Position numbers and translations under genes: made by a program. From assembly GCA_021828865.1 (NCBI GenBank), contig JAJZCW010000015.1:1-64000 (forward strand): a stretch of 64,000 nt of DNA. The letters are read 5' to 3'. Shown here piece by piece: positions 19,198-30,056 of the stretch (position 1 is the first letter of the stretch; each line of letters starts with the position of its first letter). This DNA is from Bacillota bacterium (GTDB lineage Bacteria > Bacillota > Bacilli > Alicyclobacillales > SLC66). The notes under the pieces were generated by a model. That model worked only from the letters and a program-made list of their open reading frames with translations, did not search any database and was not told the DNA's origin.

Positions 19198-20456
19198 TAG
19201 CATGGCTGCTTACCGGTGGACTGAAGTCCATTATCGCCGTTATTGTGGTGTTCATGGTTTTGGTAACGATTCACGAGTTTGGCCATTTTATCGTAGCAAA
19301 AAAAGCAGGGGTATTAGTGCCGCGCTTTGCGATCGGGTTTGGGCCAGCTCTTTTTCGTTTTAAAAAGGGGGAGACGGAATACTCCATCCGATTGTTTCCA
19401 CTCGGTGGTTACGTCATGTTGGCTGGTGAAGTGCCACAAGAGCAACTTTTCAAAATAGGCGAAACGTTGTCTGTTCACGTAAACAATGTGGGGGAAATCA
19501 CTGAAATCAGCGACCCACGAGGCCTACCCGATGGCATTCAGGGTGAATTGAAGCAGGTGGAAATGCAGCACGACTATACCATGTCCTTGCAATTGCAGGA
19601 CGGTGTGGTCTCCTACCCAATTTCCCAAAAAGCCATTCTGATCAACGGAAAAGACAAAATTCCACTCGCACCTCCCGATCGACAAATGCACAATAAGTCA
19701 TTGTTAGCGAGAATGGCGATCGTGCTTGCAGGACCTTTTATGAATGTAGTATTGACGGTGGTGCTTTTTGCCATTGTTGTCGGGGTGATTGGAGCCCCGA
19801 AAACCCCTCCTTCGATTGCCTCCGTGGTTCCCAACACGCCTGCAGCAAGCGCCGGGCTTCATGCGGGTGATGTGCTCGAAGCAGTGAACGGTCATACGAT
19901 GACGAATTGGAATCAATTTGTGATGGCGATTCAAGGGAATCCCAATCAGACTGTACACTTAAAAATTGAGCGAAAGGGGAAAACCTTTAATTTACCTGTT
20001 CGTCCCGAGAAAGACAGTCAAGGAGTCGGGTTCATCGGAGTATCACCTACCACAGTTCACGGACCTGCGATGGCGATTACCGGTGGCGTCACACAAACTT
20101 GGAGCTACACTCAACTCATTTTTGACGCACTTGGCAATCTTTTTACGCACAAGAACGCATTTGTCAAAGATATGGGGGGACCTGTCAAAATCGTAGCTGT
20201 CATTGGGCAACAGGCACAGCTCGGGATGCTCAACCTCGTGAATCTGACGGCAATTCTAAGCCTAAATCTAGCAATTTTTAATTTATTGCCGATTCCGGCT
20301 CTAGATGGCAGTCGGTTTTTATTCATGCTAGTGGAAGGAATACGCGGGAAACCCATTGATCCAAGGAAAGAGTATTTAGTACACGCGATTGGGTTTGCAA
20401 TCTTAATACTGTTCACGGTATTTCGAACCTACTTGGACGTGACTCAACTTTTCTAA
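19194..20456 (+). CDS. rseP: Site-2 protease RseP/RasP
   Basis: This intramembrane zinc metalloprotease cleaves anti-sigma factors and signal peptide remnants. The HEFGH zinc motif is at residues 27-31 in the first helix. A PDZ domain lies at about 200-280 and the third zinc ligand in PIPALDGSRFLF near residue 370. The 420-aa length is usual for Bacilli. In B. subtilis proS follows. Here polC comes next, 41 bases on. Confidence 0.96.
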   Translation: MIAWLLTGGLKSIIAVIVVFMVLVTIHEFGHFIVAKKAGVLVPRFAIGFGPALFRFKKGETEYSIRLFPLGGYVMLAGEVPQEQLFKIGETLSVHVNNVGEITEISDPRGLPDGIQGELKQVEMQHDYTMSLQLQDGVVSYPISQKAILINGKDKIPLAPPDRQMHNKSLLARMAIVLAGPFMNVVLTVVLFAIVVGVIGAPKTPPSIASVVPNTPAASAGLHAGDVLEAVNGHTMTNWNQFVMAIQGNPNQTVHLKIERKGKTFNLPVRPEKDSQGVGFIGVSPTTVHGPAMAITGGVTQTWSYTQLIFDALGNLFTHKNAFVKDMGGPVKIVAVIGQQAQLGMLNLVNLTAILSLNLAIFNLLPIPALDGSRFLFMLVEGIRGKPIDPRKEYLVHAIGFAILILFTVFRTYLDVTQLF

Positions 20457-20497
20457 ATTGATGGCTTGATTTTTTTCTGGAGAGAGGCGACTTATCT

Positions 20498-23400
20498 TTG
20501 CAGTCGGATCTATCGGTTACGGGGACATTACCATCGCATCGAATGTTAGATATGACGAAAATACAAGGTATGGAACAGGAATTGGACGTTGCAGTGCAGC
20601 TTTTACTCGCGCAAAATGTGCGAGTATTTTTATCACAAAAAGAGCGTAAAGTAACAATTTCGGTGTCTGTCAATGAGCAAATGGATCCCATGCAGATGGC
20701 GAGAAGTTGGTTTTCTATTCAACAAGCGTTGCCTAATGTGAGGGTAGTGTTGCAACAAACCGAGCCTGATCCCACTTTAGGTAGTACGCCTTCAATGGAC
20801 GGAGATTGGCAACGCTACGAAGATTATCTGTATGCGGCATGTACGCTACTTGCAGCGAAAGAAACGGGACTTTTGCCACTCTTGAAAAATGTTCATTGGA
20901 CGGTCGATGAACACGGAACTTATCGTTTAATGATCGCTGGGACACTTGATGTGCCGAAGCGAAAGCGGTTGGATGTGTACCTGCAATCTATTTTGCAGAG
21001 TTTGTCAGGTAAGATGATTAATGTGGCGCTTGAATCACATCATGACTCCGAAGAAATCGTTCGGGCGTTTCGCGAGGATATGGACGCGGATACGCTTGAA
21101 TATGTTCGCAAACAAACCGAGGTCTCGCTGCGGGAGGAAGATAAAATCAGCGATAACAGGCCGCTTATATTTGGACAACCATTTTCCGATGAAACAATCC
21201 CCATTTTATCGATTCAGGACGAGATGAGGCGAGCTGTCATTGCAGGTAGGGCCTTTGGTCTAGACACTAGGGAATTACAAAGTGGGCGAAAATTAGTGAC
21301 CTTTCATGTGACTGATCAAACGGACTCGATTACCTGCAAAGTCTTTCTAAAAGGCGGAAACAAGGACAATCAATCGCTGGACTGGGTAACTGAAAACACC
21401 TATGTGCGTGTACGTGGAACGGTCCAATTTGATCCTTATGCCAAAGAATTGACCCTACAAATCAGTGATGCGATGCCTGCAAAGCCGACTGTTATCGTGG
21501 ATGATGCCGTGACGAAAAGGGTGGAATTACATGCGCACACTCAGATGAGTTCGCTTGATGGCATTGTGTCCGCCACGGATCTCATACGTACAGCGAGTGA
21601 ATTCGGTCATTCAGCAGTGGCGATCACTGATCATGCGGCTGTACAAGCCTACCCAGAAGCATTTGCGGCCGGTAAAAAATACAATGTTAAGGTGCTGTAC
21701 GGGGTCGAAGTCAATTTGGTTGATATGGGTCAAGCCATTGTCTTGCAACCAGCGGAAGCGGTACTGGACACGGGCACAGAATACGTAGTGTTTGACACAG
21801 AAACTACCGGATTATCCGCCTATGAGAACGAACTGATCGAAATCGCAGGGGTGAAAATGAAAGCGGGCGAGGTGATCGACACATTTGCGAGCCTGATTCA
21901 ACCATCGGTCTCGATTCCAGAGAAAATCACGGAGATCACCAATATTACCAACGAGATGGTCAGGGGTCAGCCCACAGTGCACGAGGTGTTACCAAGGTTT
22001 TATGAATTCGCTAAAGACTGCATCCTTGTCGCCCACAACGCGGAGTTCGACCTGTCTTTCTTAAAAGAGCAGTGTAGACGGCTGAATCACCCCGCTTTTG
22101 AGCAACCTGTGATTGATACGTTGGCGCTAGCACGGACGCTTTTGCCTGATGATCGGAATCACCGCCTGAAAACATTGACGCAAAAATTCAACGTCAAGTT
22201 GACGCAACATCACCGTGCCCTAGCGGATTCCGAAGCTACTGGCAAGGTATTTTACCACCTACTGGAGATGGCTGACAAAAAATATGGCGTTAATCGCTTA
22301 ACAAGATTGACTGCTATTGGCAAGGAAAGTGGCGATTTTAGCCGAAACAGGGCCAACCACGCCACGGTTTTCGTAAAAAATCAGGATGGACTAAAAGATT
22401 TGTATCGAATTGTTTCGGAGGCTCATGTCAAATATTTTTATAAACAACCCCGTACACCGCGAGCGCTTCTCCAAACGTACCGGGAAAATTTTTTGATTGG
22501 ATCAGGCTGTAAATTCGGGGAATTGTTCCAAGGAATGGTCCGAGGGAAATCCAAAGAAGAATTGAAAGAAACCATGAAATTTTATGATTTTATCGAATTG
22601 CAGCCACCTGATCATTATCAGCCGTTGATTGATTCTGGAGAAATCAGCAGCCTGACCATCGTCAAAGAGTATCAACAAATGTTGCTGCAATTAGCAGATG
22701 AGCTTGAGCTACCCGTCGTGGCAACTGGCGATGTCCATTTTTTGAAATCAGAAGATGCGATTTATCGCGAGATCATCATGTACAGTTCCGGTCCAAAGCG
22801 CGATCAGCAAAAAGTGGTCAAACAACCAGCTCTTACTATGAAAACAACAAGTGAGATGCTAGACGCATTTAACCATCTTGGAAATCGGGCACAGGAAGTG
22901 GTCATCGATAATACGCAAAGAATCGCTGCGCAAATAGAAGTCATTCGTCCTGTACCAGATCGTGTCTATCCACCCAATATGGAGGGGGCAGATGAGCAGG
23001 TAAGAGATCTGGCGACTAAAAGAGTGCATGAATGGTATGGCGAAACATTGCCGGAAGTGGTCCAAGAGCGGCTTGACAAGGAACTGAACAGCATCATCAC
23101 GAATGGGTTCTCTGTCAATTATTTGATTGCGCATAAACTGGTGACGAAATCTCTATCAGATGGATATATCGTCGGTTCGCGTGGGTCGGTCGGATCTTCT
23201 CTTGTCGCCACCTTGCTAGACATCACCGAAGTCAATCCACTTGCGCCGCATTACCGATGCGATGCCTGCAAGCATAGTGAATTTATACTTGATGGTTCGG
23301 TGGGAAGCGGTTTTGATCTGCCGGATAAAAAATGTCCTCACTGCGAGAGTCCGATGATCAAGGATGGTCAGGACATTCCGTTTGAGACGTTCCTTGGGTT

Positions 23401-24838
23401 TAAGGGCGATAAAGTGCCGGATATTGACCTTAATTTCTCTGGGGAATACCAGGCGCGCGCGCACAAATACACCGAGGAACTGTTCGGCCAGGATTATGTG
23501 TTTCGCGCAGGTACCATTTCGACAGTCGCAGAGAAAACAGCTTATGGTTACGTGAAAAAATGGGCGGACGATCAAGGCAAAGTGATGCGAAACGCGGAAA
23601 TCGCAAGACTGGTGGCAGGATGCACCGGTATCAAACGGACGACAGGTCAACATCCTGGAGGGTTGATTATCGTGCCGAATGATCATGAAATTTATGATTT
23701 TTGTCCGATTCAGTACCCGGCGGACGATCTGACGGCGGAAATGCAGACCACTCACTTTGACTTTCATTCTATACACGACAACTTGTTGAAGCTCGACATC
23801 CTCGGCCATGACGATCCGACCGTGCTCAGAATGCTACAGGAACTGACGGGGCTTGATCCTCGCAAAGTCCCCGTCGATGATGAGAAGGTGTATTCACTAT
23901 TTAGTGGGACGGGCGCGCTCGGCGTAAAGCCAGAAGACATCCGTTCTAAAACAGGCACCTATGGCATTCCGGAATTCGGGACAAAATTTGTCAGGCAGAT
24001 GCTAGAGGATACGAAACCGAGCACCTTTGCTGACTTAGTTCGCATTTCGGGATTGTCTCATGGTACTGACGTCTGGCTGAATAATGCACAAGAGTTAATT
24101 CGCAGCCATACTGCACCATTGCAAGAAGTGATTTGCTGTCGCGACGATATCATGGTCTATCTGATCTATCGTGGATTGGATCCATCACGCGCTTTTAAAA
24201 TTATGGAGGGCGTTCGTAAAGGGAAGGGACTGACTGACGAGGACACAGAGTACATGAGAAATTTTGATATTCCTGAATGGTACTTGAATTCTTGCCGAAG
24301 AATAAAATATATGTTTCCCAAAGCTCATGCAGCGGCGTATGTGCTGAATGCAGTGCGGATAGCTTATTATAAAGTACACATGCCACTTAGTTTTTACGCC
24401 GCTTATTTCACTGTCAGAGCAGAGGATTTTGACCTGGAATTGATGGTGCGCGGTGCGGATGCTATCGCCTATCGCATTGAGGAAATTGAAACAAAAGGCG
24501 TAACGGCCACCACTAAGGAAAAATCACTGCAAACAGTGCTTGAAGTGGCGCTAGAGATGACGAGAAGAGGGTATCACTTTCTGACACTTGATTTGACCCA
24601 TTCGGACGCGACGAAGTTCTTGATTCAAGAAGATAAATTGTTGCCGCCATTTGCTGCAGCTCCAGGTATCGGAGCCTCCGCCGCAACAAATATCGTCGAT
24701 GCGAGAAACCAAGGGGAATTTATCTCTGTGGAGGATTTGCAAGAGAGGTCGCGGATTTCCAAAGCGGTGGTGGAGTTGCTGGATCATTATGGTTGTCTTA
24801 ATCACTTGCCGGAGTCTAATCAGTTAAGTTTGTTTTAA
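20498..24838 (+). CDS. polC: DNA polymerase III alpha subunit, Gram-positive PolC type
   Basis: PolC is the replicative polymerase of low-GC Gram-positives. The 1446-aa protein contains, in order: N-terminal domains (1-200), an OB fold (about 230-330), and a PHP domain start (VELHAHTQMSSLDG near 341). It continues with an inserted DEDD proofreading exonuclease (VFDTETTGLSAYENE near 431) and a four-cysteine zinc site (CDACKH and CPHCES near 921-950). The polymerase core has PDIDLNFSGEYQ near 974. The start is TTG 20498. ATG 20543 in frame lacks a ribosome site. Confidence 0.98.
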   Translation: MQSDLSVTGTLPSHRMLDMTKIQGMEQELDVAVQLLLAQNVRVFLSQKERKVTISVSVNEQMDPMQMARSWFSIQQALPNVRVVLQQTEPDPTLGSTPSMDGDWQRYEDYLYAACTLLAAKETGLLPLLKNVHWTVDEHGTYRLMIAGTLDVPKRKRLDVYLQSILQSLSGKMINVALESHHDSEEIVRAFREDMDADTLEYVRKQTEVSLREEDKISDNRPLIFGQPFSDETIPILSIQDEMRRAVIAGRAFGLDTRELQSGRKLVTFHVTDQTDSITCKVFLKGGNKDNQSLDWVTENTYVRVRGTVQFDPYAKELTLQISDAMPAKPTVIVDDAVTKRVELHAHTQMSSLDGIVSATDLIRTASEFGHSAVAITDHAAVQAYPEAFAAGKKYNVKVLYGVEVNLVDMGQAIVLQPAEAVLDTGTEYVVFDTETTGLSAYENELIEIAGVKMKAGEVIDTFASLIQPSVSIPEKITEITNITNEMVRGQPTVHEVLPRFYEFAKDCILVAHNAEFDLSFLKEQCRRLNHPAFEQPVIDTLALARTLLPDDRNHRLKTLTQKFNVKLTQHHRALADSEATGKVFYHLLEMADKKYGVNRLTRLTAIGKESGDFSRNRANHATVFVKNQDGLKDLYRIVSEAHVKYFYKQPRTPRALLQTYRENFLIGSGCKFGELFQGMVRGKSKEELKETMKFYDFIELQPPDHYQPLIDSGEISSLTIVKEYQQMLLQLADELELPVVATGDVHFLKSEDAIYREIIMYSSGPKRDQQKVVKQPALTMKTTSEMLDAFNHLGNRAQEVVIDNTQRIAAQIEVIRPVPDRVYPPNMEGADEQVRDLATKRVHEWYGETLPEVVQERLDKELNSIITNGFSVNYLIAHKLVTKSLSDGYIVGSRGSVGSSLVATLLDITEVNPLAPHYRCDACKHSEFILDGSVGSGFDLPDKKCPHCESPMIKDGQDIPFETFLGFKGDKVPDIDLNFSGEYQARAHKYTEELFGQDYVFRAGTISTVAEKTAYGYVKKWADDQGKVMRNAEIARLVAGCTGIKRTTGQHPGGLIIVPNDHEIYDFCPIQYPADDLTAEMQTTHFDFHSIHDNLLKLDILGHDDPTVLRMLQELTGLDPRKVPVDDEKVYSLFSGTGALGVKPEDIRSKTGTYGIPEFGTKFVRQMLEDTKPSTFADLVRISGLSHGTDVWLNNAQELIRSHTAPLQEVICCRDDIMVYLIYRGLDPSRAFKIMEGVRKGKGLTDEDTEYMRNFDIPEWYLNSCRRIKYMFPKAHAAAYVLNAVRIAYYKVHMPLSFYAAYFTVRAEDFDLELMVRGADAIAYRIEEIETKGVTATTKEKSLQTVLEVALEMTRRGYHFLTLDLTHSDATKFLIQEDKLLPPFAAAPGIGASAATNIVDARNQGEFISVEDLQERSRISKAVVELLDHYGCLNHLPESNQLSLF

Positions 24839-24860
24839 TAAGTAAGCAGAGGGTAGTTTA

Positions 24861-24889
24861 TTGCAATGGAATGGTTGCCGTGCTATACT
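24861..24889 (+). promoter_or_regulatory. Sigma-A promoter of the rimP-nusA-infB operon
   Basis: TTGCAA (24861-24866), a 17-base spacer and TATACT (24884-24889) with extended TG at 24881-24882. The predicted start of transcription is near 24896, giving a leader of about 100 nt before rimP. Confidence 0.65.
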
Positions 24890-24924
24890 AAAAATAATGT
24901 GTGGAAGTATAGATGACGGTTGGT

Positions 24925-24947
24925 AAGAGTGGGGGTTCCCCACTCTT
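24925..24947 (+). repeat. Leader hairpin upstream of rimP
   Basis: AAGAGTGGGG (24925-24934) pairs with CCCCACTCTT (24938-24947) around a 3-base loop. The following bases (TCGTTTG) are only partly U-rich, so termination would be inefficient. The hairpin may be an attenuator or mRNA stabiliser of the operon. Confidence 0.5.
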
Positions 24948-24998
24948 TCGTTTGCTAAAGGTAATAAGGCGCTTTTGGAGATGGGTAGGAGGTTCATT

Positions 24999-25466
24999 AT
25001 GGCAACCAAGCAAAAAATAACAGACCTTGTCACCGAGATGGTCGCGCCGATTTTGCAGGCATCCGAGCTTGAACTTGTTGATGTTGAGTACAAGAAAGAG
25101 GGAGCCAATTGGTTTTTGAGGGTGTTTATTGATCGGGCAAGTGGCGCAGTGGATCTTGATGATTGTGCGCTTGTCAGTGAAGCCCTTTCTGTCAAGCTTG
25201 ATGAAAAAGACCCCATCCCGAACGCTTATTTTTTAGAAGTATCCTCCGCAGGTGCTGAACGCCCACTAAAGACAGAAAAGGACTTCGAACGATCGATAGG
25301 CAAACGAGTTCACGTTACATTTTATGAACCTTATGTTGGCGTTAAATTTATGGAAGGCACGCTACTCCGTTATCAGAAGGATCAACTCGAGATGAAGGTT
25401 GATGAACAGACCGTCGAAATACCTACAGAAAAAATTGCCGGCGCGCGTCTAGCACTCGAATGGTAG
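24999..25466 (+). CDS. rimP: Ribosome maturation factor RimP
   Basis: RimP assists early assembly of the 30S subunit. The 155-aa protein has the two small domains of the family with ELVDVEYKKEGANWFLRVFI and YFLEVSSAGAERPLKTEKDF. ATG 24999 follows TAGGAGG by 5-6 bases, whereas TTG 24975 upstream has no site. It opens the conserved operon with nusA. Confidence 0.96.
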   Translation: MATKQKITDLVTEMVAPILQASELELVDVEYKKEGANWFLRVFIDRASGAVDLDDCALVSEALSVKLDEKDPIPNAYFLEVSSAGAERPLKTEKDFERSIGKRVHVTFYEPYVGVKFMEGTLLRYQKDQLEMKVDEQTVEIPTEKIAGARLALEW

Positions 25467-25508
25467 CATGTGCGGCGGCAAATCTATGAAGGGGGGGTGT
25501 CTTGGCAA

Positions 25509-26594
25509 ATGAATGCTGATTTTATCGCTGCACTTGATCAATTGGAGACGGAACGCGGAATTAGCAGCGGTGTGCTGCTAGAAGCGATTGAGGCGGCTTT
25601 GATTTCTGCCTATAAACGCAATTTCAGCTCAGCTCAGAATGTAAGAGTAGAAATTGACAGATTAACTGGCGAGATCAAGGTTTACGCAAGAAAGACCATT
25701 GTTGACGAACCTACAGACCCACGTATGGAAATTTCCCTGGATGCCGCTCTTGATATCAATCCCAACTATCAACTAGGCGATATAGTGGAAATGGAAGTGA
25801 CACCACGAGAATTTGGGCGCATTGCCGCGCAAACGGCAAAGCAAGTGGTCACGCAACGGATTCGCGAGGCGGAGCGCGGGATTATTTATTCCACCTATGC
25901 GGATATGGAAGAAGATATTATTACAGGAATCATCGCAAGGCAGGATGGGCGTTTTTCCTATGTAGACCTTGACCGCACCGAGGGTTTGTTGCCGGTGACA
26001 GAGCAAATTCCACTGGAAAGATTGCACATGGGCGACCGCATAAAAGCCTATATTTTGCGTGTGGAGAAGACGACCAAAGGGCCTCAGATTATGTTATCCC
26101 GCATTCATCCTGGACTTTTACGGCGGTTATTGGAACTCGAGGTTCCGGAAATTTTTGAAGGGATCGTCGAAGTGAAAGCAGTGGCGAGAGAAGCTGGTGC
26201 GAGGTCGAAAGTGGCTGTGTTTTCAAGGAATAAGGATGTTGATCCGATTGGTGCCTGCGTGGGTCCAAAAGGAATGCGAATACAGGCGATTGTGAGCGAG
26301 CTTAAAGGCGAGAAGATTGACGTGATCGAGTGGAGCAATGATCCGGCGATTTTTGTGGCCAGTGCCTTATCGCCAGCCAAAGTGGTCGATGTCGAAGTGC
26401 TTGAAGGGGAAAAAACGGCACGCGTTGTCGTTCCTGATCATCAATTGTCACTAGCCATTGGTAAAGAGGGTCAAAATGCAAGATTGGCAGCCAAACTCAC
26501 CGGTTGGAAAATCGATATCAAAAGTGAAAGTCAGGTCGGGCGGATGGCTTCTGTTTTTGCTGATTTAGATAAAAACTCTTTTTTCAGTGAATAG
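25509..26594 (+). CDS. nusA: Transcription termination/antitermination factor NusA
   Basis: NusA binds RNA polymerase and modulates pausing, termination and antitermination. The 361-aa product has an N-terminal polymerase-binding domain, an S1 domain (about 130-195) and two KH domains (CVGPKGMRIQ and IGKEGQNARLAAKLTGWKI). It lacks the C-terminal acidic repeats of proteobacterial NusA, as is normal in Bacillota. ATG 25509 gives the usual N-terminus MNADFIAALDQLE. A GTG at 25470 would add 13 residues. Confidence 0.97.
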   Translation: MNADFIAALDQLETERGISSGVLLEAIEAALISAYKRNFSSAQNVRVEIDRLTGEIKVYARKTIVDEPTDPRMEISLDAALDINPNYQLGDIVEMEVTPREFGRIAAQTAKQVVTQRIREAERGIIYSTYADMEEDIITGIIARQDGRFSYVDLDRTEGLLPVTEQIPLERLHMGDRIKAYILRVEKTTKGPQIMLSRIHPGLLRRLLELEVPEIFEGIVEVKAVAREAGARSKVAVFSRNKDVDPIGACVGPKGMRIQAIVSELKGEKIDVIEWSNDPAIFVASALSPAKVVDVEVLEGEKTARVVVPDHQLSLAIGKEGQNARLAAKLTGWKIDIKSESQVGRMASVFADLDKNSFFSE

Positions 26595-26609
26595 GAAGGG
26601 GGATGATTT

Positions 26610-26882
26610 ATGCGAAAAGTTCCTCTTCGTCAGTGTGTGGGTTGTCAAGAACAAAAACCAAAACGAAGTATGTTACGCATTGTGTTCACTCCACAGGGCG
26701 AAATCATGATTGATCCCACTGGCAAAAAGGCAGGGCGAGGCAGTTACATTTGTAATGATCGAAACTGTTTTGACCTCGCCAAAAAACGTAAGGCGCTGGA
26801 TCGAGGCTTAAAGACCCAGGTGGCAGATGAAGTTTATGAAGCACTTTTAAGGCAGATAGATACTTATGAAATCCAAAACTGA
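26610..26882 (+). CDS. rnpM: RNase P modulator RnpM (YlxR, DUF448)
   Basis: This small RNA-binding protein of the YlxR family has been reported to bind and modulate RNase P. The 90-aa product shows the signature PLRQCVGCQEQKPKRSMLRI and the C-terminal half GRGSYICNDRNCFDLAKKRK. GGAAGGGGG precedes ATG 26610. It overlaps ylxQ by 17 bases in the conserved nusA-ylxR-ylxQ-infB order. Confidence 0.93.
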   Translation: MRKVPLRQCVGCQEQKPKRSMLRIVFTPQGEIMIDPTGKKAGRGSYICNDRNCFDLAKKRKALDRGLKTQVADEVYEALLRQIDTYEIQN

Positions 26883-27195
26883 GCTCTTGGGAATGTTAGG
26901 CCTTGCAGCACGTGCGCGACTTCTTGTGATCGGTGAATCTGCCTGTTTGCGCGCCGTTCGGAACGGACAAGTCAAATTGGTGCTCCTCGCTAGTGATGCG
27001 GGAGCCAATGGGGCAAAAAAAATCCTTGATAAGTGTGCGTTTTACAAGGTGCCCGTTTTTCAGTCAATGAGTAAAGATGAAATATCGCAAGCCATTGGCA
27101 AAGAAAACCGTGCGGTGGTAGGAATCATCAGTGAGCAATTCGCAAAAAAACTCGCTCAACTGACAGTTTTAAAAGACGGAGGTGAAGGCGTTTGA
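26866..27195 (+). CDS. ylxQ: L7Ae-family ribosomal-like protein YlxQ
   Basis: A 109-aa protein of the L7Ae/L30e fold with [18 protein letters not shown] and [18 protein letters not shown], probably binding kink-turn RNA. The cellular role is not settled. It overlaps rnpM upstream and infB downstream (TTGA), so expression is coupled with IF2. Confidence 0.92.
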   Translation: MKSKTELLGMLGLAARARLLVIGESACLRAVRNGQVKLVLLASDAGANGAKKILDKCAFYKVPVFQSMSKDEISQAIGKENRAVVGIISEQFAKKLAQLTVLKDGGEGV

Positions 27196-30056
27196 CTAAA
27201 TTGCGAGTTTACGAATACGCAAAGCAATTAAACATGTCAAGTAAAGAGATTATTACCATTTTGAGTCGGTTGAATATACCGGTAAACAACCATATGAGCG
27301 TGATGGAACCAGGTATGGTTGAGGCGGTGGAGGGGTTTTTCTCTGAAGTAAAGGCACGCGCCGCAGCACGGACAGCAGCTAAACAGGAGCAAGAAAACGC
27401 GCGTAAGCAAGAAATGCTGAATCAAATGGCAAGCAAGGAAGAACAAAAGCAGGAAAAAACACCGGAGGAATCCGTTCCCACCGTTCTAAAACAGGACAGT
27501 GCAGTGGCAAGTCCAGTGGCAAAAGCGAAAGTGGAACACTCACGTGTAACGTCTAGACCAACAAGACGTGAAGAAGAGGACGAGGCGATTTCTATTACAG
27601 GTGCAAGAACGCAGGCTTATGTGGCCCATCGACCCATGCAACGAACAGGATCAGACAAACCGCAGGACCATCATCAACAAAATTCATCTGCAACCAGAAA
27701 TAATACAAATAATACAAACAACAGAAGACCAGGCGATCGTCCGAGTGAACACACTGGTGAACGCCAAGGGGAAAGATCATTTGACCGGTCAGGCCCTCGT
27801 ACAGGCAATGCACGTCCGAGCGGAGAAAAGCGAAACTTTGATCAACGTGCGCCGCGCACCGGTCAAGGCAATGACAATTTCAAGCGCACGGATGAAAGAC
27901 GGCCATCTAATTACAGGAAAGATGGCGGATTTGGCCAAAATGCATCACCTCAGCAGAGCCAGAGCGGTTCCTCGTCAAGGTACGGGAACAGTGGCGAAAG
28001 AAATGCGCCTACAGGTGGAACGGGCAATCGCAGTAATGGTACGAGAAGCAACCAGGGCGGTACGAGAAACAACTGGCGCGGTAATGATCACGCGAAGCCA
28101 CCAGTTGCTGAAGGCGCCAAGTTTGAAAAACAAGAAGCTACGCGTCCAGCCACCAGCGCCAACTCTTCCCGAAAAAGAACAGAAGGGAATTCGCGGGATT
28201 TTACCCGTACTTTATCTGCTGAAAAACGTGAAAACAGTAAAAAATTGCAACAAGCTAGAAGCAGGTCGCAAAACAAATCTCAAACGGTCAAAATACCGGA
28301 AGGGCCAAAACAGGTTACGGTGGATGGCCCATACAACGTTAGTGAATTTGCTAGGTTAATCCGTCGGGAAGCGTCAGAAGTGATCAAGAAACTGATGTTC
28401 CTTGGTGTGCTTGTCACTATTAATCAAGAAATTGATACGGATACGATGGTGTTGGTCGGGGCAGAATTCGGCACGGAAGTCATCGTACAAGCGCCTCGCG
28501 ATGTGGAAGCAGAGGAAATGCTAATCGAGGAAGAAGACGAGAGTTCACTCGAGACGCGGCCACCAGTGGTCACCATCATGGGACATGTAGACCATGGAAA
28601 AACCACTTTGCTTGACGCCATTAGGGAAACCAACGTTACTGCCAGCGAAGCAGGAGGAATCACGCAGCACATTGGCGCTTATCAAGTGGAAATTAATGAT
28701 CGCAAAATTACCTTCCTTGATACGCCGGGTCACGCGGCCTTTACTACCATGCGCGCTAGAGGTGCTCAGATCACAGATATTACGATTCTAGTGGTCGCTG
28801 CAGATGATGGCGTAATGCCGCAGACAGTTGAAGCGATTAATCACGCAAAAGCAGCTAACGTGCCAATCATCGTAGCTGTTAACAAAATCGATAAGCCGGG
28901 AGCGAACCTGGATCGCATCAAACAGGAGTTGACAGAACACGGTCTTGTCGCAGAAGAGTGGGGCGGCGATACAATTTTTGTCACTATTTCTGCGCTTAAA
29001 AAACAAGGGATCGAAGAGTTGCTAGAAATGATCCTGCTCGTTGCGGATATGGCAGATTTAAAGGCCAGCAAAAGCTCGCGCGCTCGTGGCACCGTCATTG
29101 AAGCACAACTCGATAAGGGGCGCGGGCCTGTAGCAACAGTGCTCGTCCAAAACGGGATGCTACACATTGGCGATGTGGTGGTGGCGGGTAACACGTACGG
29201 AAAAATCCGTGCCATGGTGAACGATCGAGGGCGCCGAGTCAAGGAAGCCACTCCGTCAATGCCTGTTGAAATCATTGGTCTCTCTGATGTCCCAAGCGCA
29301 GGTGATCTGTTTGTTGTTTATGATGATGAGCGTCAGGCTAGGATTGTGTCTGAACGTCGGGCGACTCGTCAACGTGCGGAAGAATTGAATGCGACAAGCA
29401 GGGTGACCTTGGATGATCTCTATAAACAGATCCAGGAAGGCGAAATTAAAGAACTGAACATCATTCTGAAGGGCGATGTTCACGGTTCCGTAGAGGCAGT
29501 CGTAGGATCGTTACAAAAAATTGAGATCAGCGGAGTGCAAGTGAAGGTCATTCACACTGGCGTTGGCGCTATTACCGAATCAGATATTCTCCTAGCCTCT
29601 GCCTCGAATGCCATCGTGATCGGATTCAACGTGCGCCCGGAAGCGAATGGCGTGAAGATGGCGGAAGCCGAAAAAGTGGAAATACGCCTTTACCGAGTCA
29701 TTTATAGCCTCATTGAAGACATTGAAGCAGCCCTTAAAGGTTTGCTTGACCCCGTTTTCAAAGAGGTAGTTGTTGGTCATGCGGAGATTCGTCAATTGTT
29801 TAAGGTATCCAGAGTGGGAACTATTGCTGGTGGATATGTCCAGGACGGAAAAATGATAAGGGATGCTGATGTAAGACTTCTGCGCAATGGCGTGATTGTC
29901 TATGAAGGCAAGCTCGATTCTCTCAAGCGGTTCAAGGATGATGTGAGGGAAGTTAACTCAGGGTATGAGTGCGGTTTTACACTGGAGAATTTTAACGACA
30001 TCAAAGAAGGGGATGTCGTGGAAGTCTATAAAATGGAGGCCGTATCCGCAGAGTAG
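27192..30056 (+). CDS. infB: Translation initiation factor IF-2
   Basis: IF2 brings formyl-Met-tRNA to the ribosome and drives subunit joining. The 954-aa protein has an N-terminal IF2_N domain ([17 protein letters not shown]). A long low-complexity region, about residues 90-375, is rich in Asn, Arg, Gly and Ser. A second IF2_N lies near 380-430 ([17 protein letters not shown]). The GTPase follows with GHVDHGKTT at about 464-472, then DTPGHAAF and NKIDKP, and finally the beta-barrel and tRNA-binding domains. It is far longer than B. subtilis IF2 (about 716 aa) because of the low-complexity insert. The start is TTG 27192. Confidence 0.98.
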   Translation: MTKLRVYEYAKQLNMSSKEIITILSRLNIPVNNHMSVMEPGMVEAVEGFFSEVKARAAARTAAKQEQENARKQEMLNQMASKEEQKQEKTPEESVPTVLKQDSAVASPVAKAKVEHSRVTSRPTRREEEDEAISITGARTQAYVAHRPMQRTGSDKPQDHHQQNSSATRNNTNNTNNRRPGDRPSEHTGERQGERSFDRSGPRTGNARPSGEKRNFDQRAPRTGQGNDNFKRTDERRPSNYRKDGGFGQNASPQQSQSGSSSRYGNSGERNAPTGGTGNRSNGTRSNQGGTRNNWRGNDHAKPPVAEGAKFEKQEATRPATSANSSRKRTEGNSRDFTRTLSAEKRENSKKLQQARSRSQNKSQTVKIPEGPKQVTVDGPYNVSEFARLIRREASEVIKKLMFLGVLVTINQEIDTDTMVLVGAEFGTEVIVQAPRDVEAEEMLIEEEDESSLETRPPVVTIMGHVDHGKTTLLDAIRETNVTASEAGGITQHIGAYQVEINDRKITFLDTPGHAAFTTMRARGAQITDITILVVAADDGVMPQTVEAINHAKAANVPIIVAVNKIDKPGANLDRIKQELTEHGLVAEEWGGDTIFVTISALKKQGIEELLEMILLVADMADLKASKSSRARGTVIEAQLDKGRGPVATVLVQNGMLHIGDVVVAGNTYGKIRAMVNDRGRRVKEATPSMPVEIIGLSDVPSAGDLFVVYDDERQARIVSERRATRQRAEELNATSRVTLDDLYKQIQEGEIKELNIILKGDVHGSVEAVVGSLQKIEISGVQVKVIHTGVGAITESDILLASASNAIVIGFNVRPEANGVKMAEAEKVEIRLYRVIYSLIEDIEAALKGLLDPVFKEVVVGHAEIRQLFKVSRVGTIAGGYVQDGKMIRDADVRLLRNGVIVYEGKLDSLKRFKDDVREVNSGYECGFTLENFNDIKEGDVVEVYKMEAVSAE

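Noticed and set aside
23216..23809. Minus-strand frame of 197 codons inside polC
   Set aside because: Shadow of the conserved zinc-site and polymerase core region; no independent support.
27568..28359. Second plus-strand frame of 263 codons inside infB
   Set aside because: It is open only because the low-complexity IF2 insert avoids stops in this frame. The product is a biased Lys/Arg/Met-rich string without a ribosome site.
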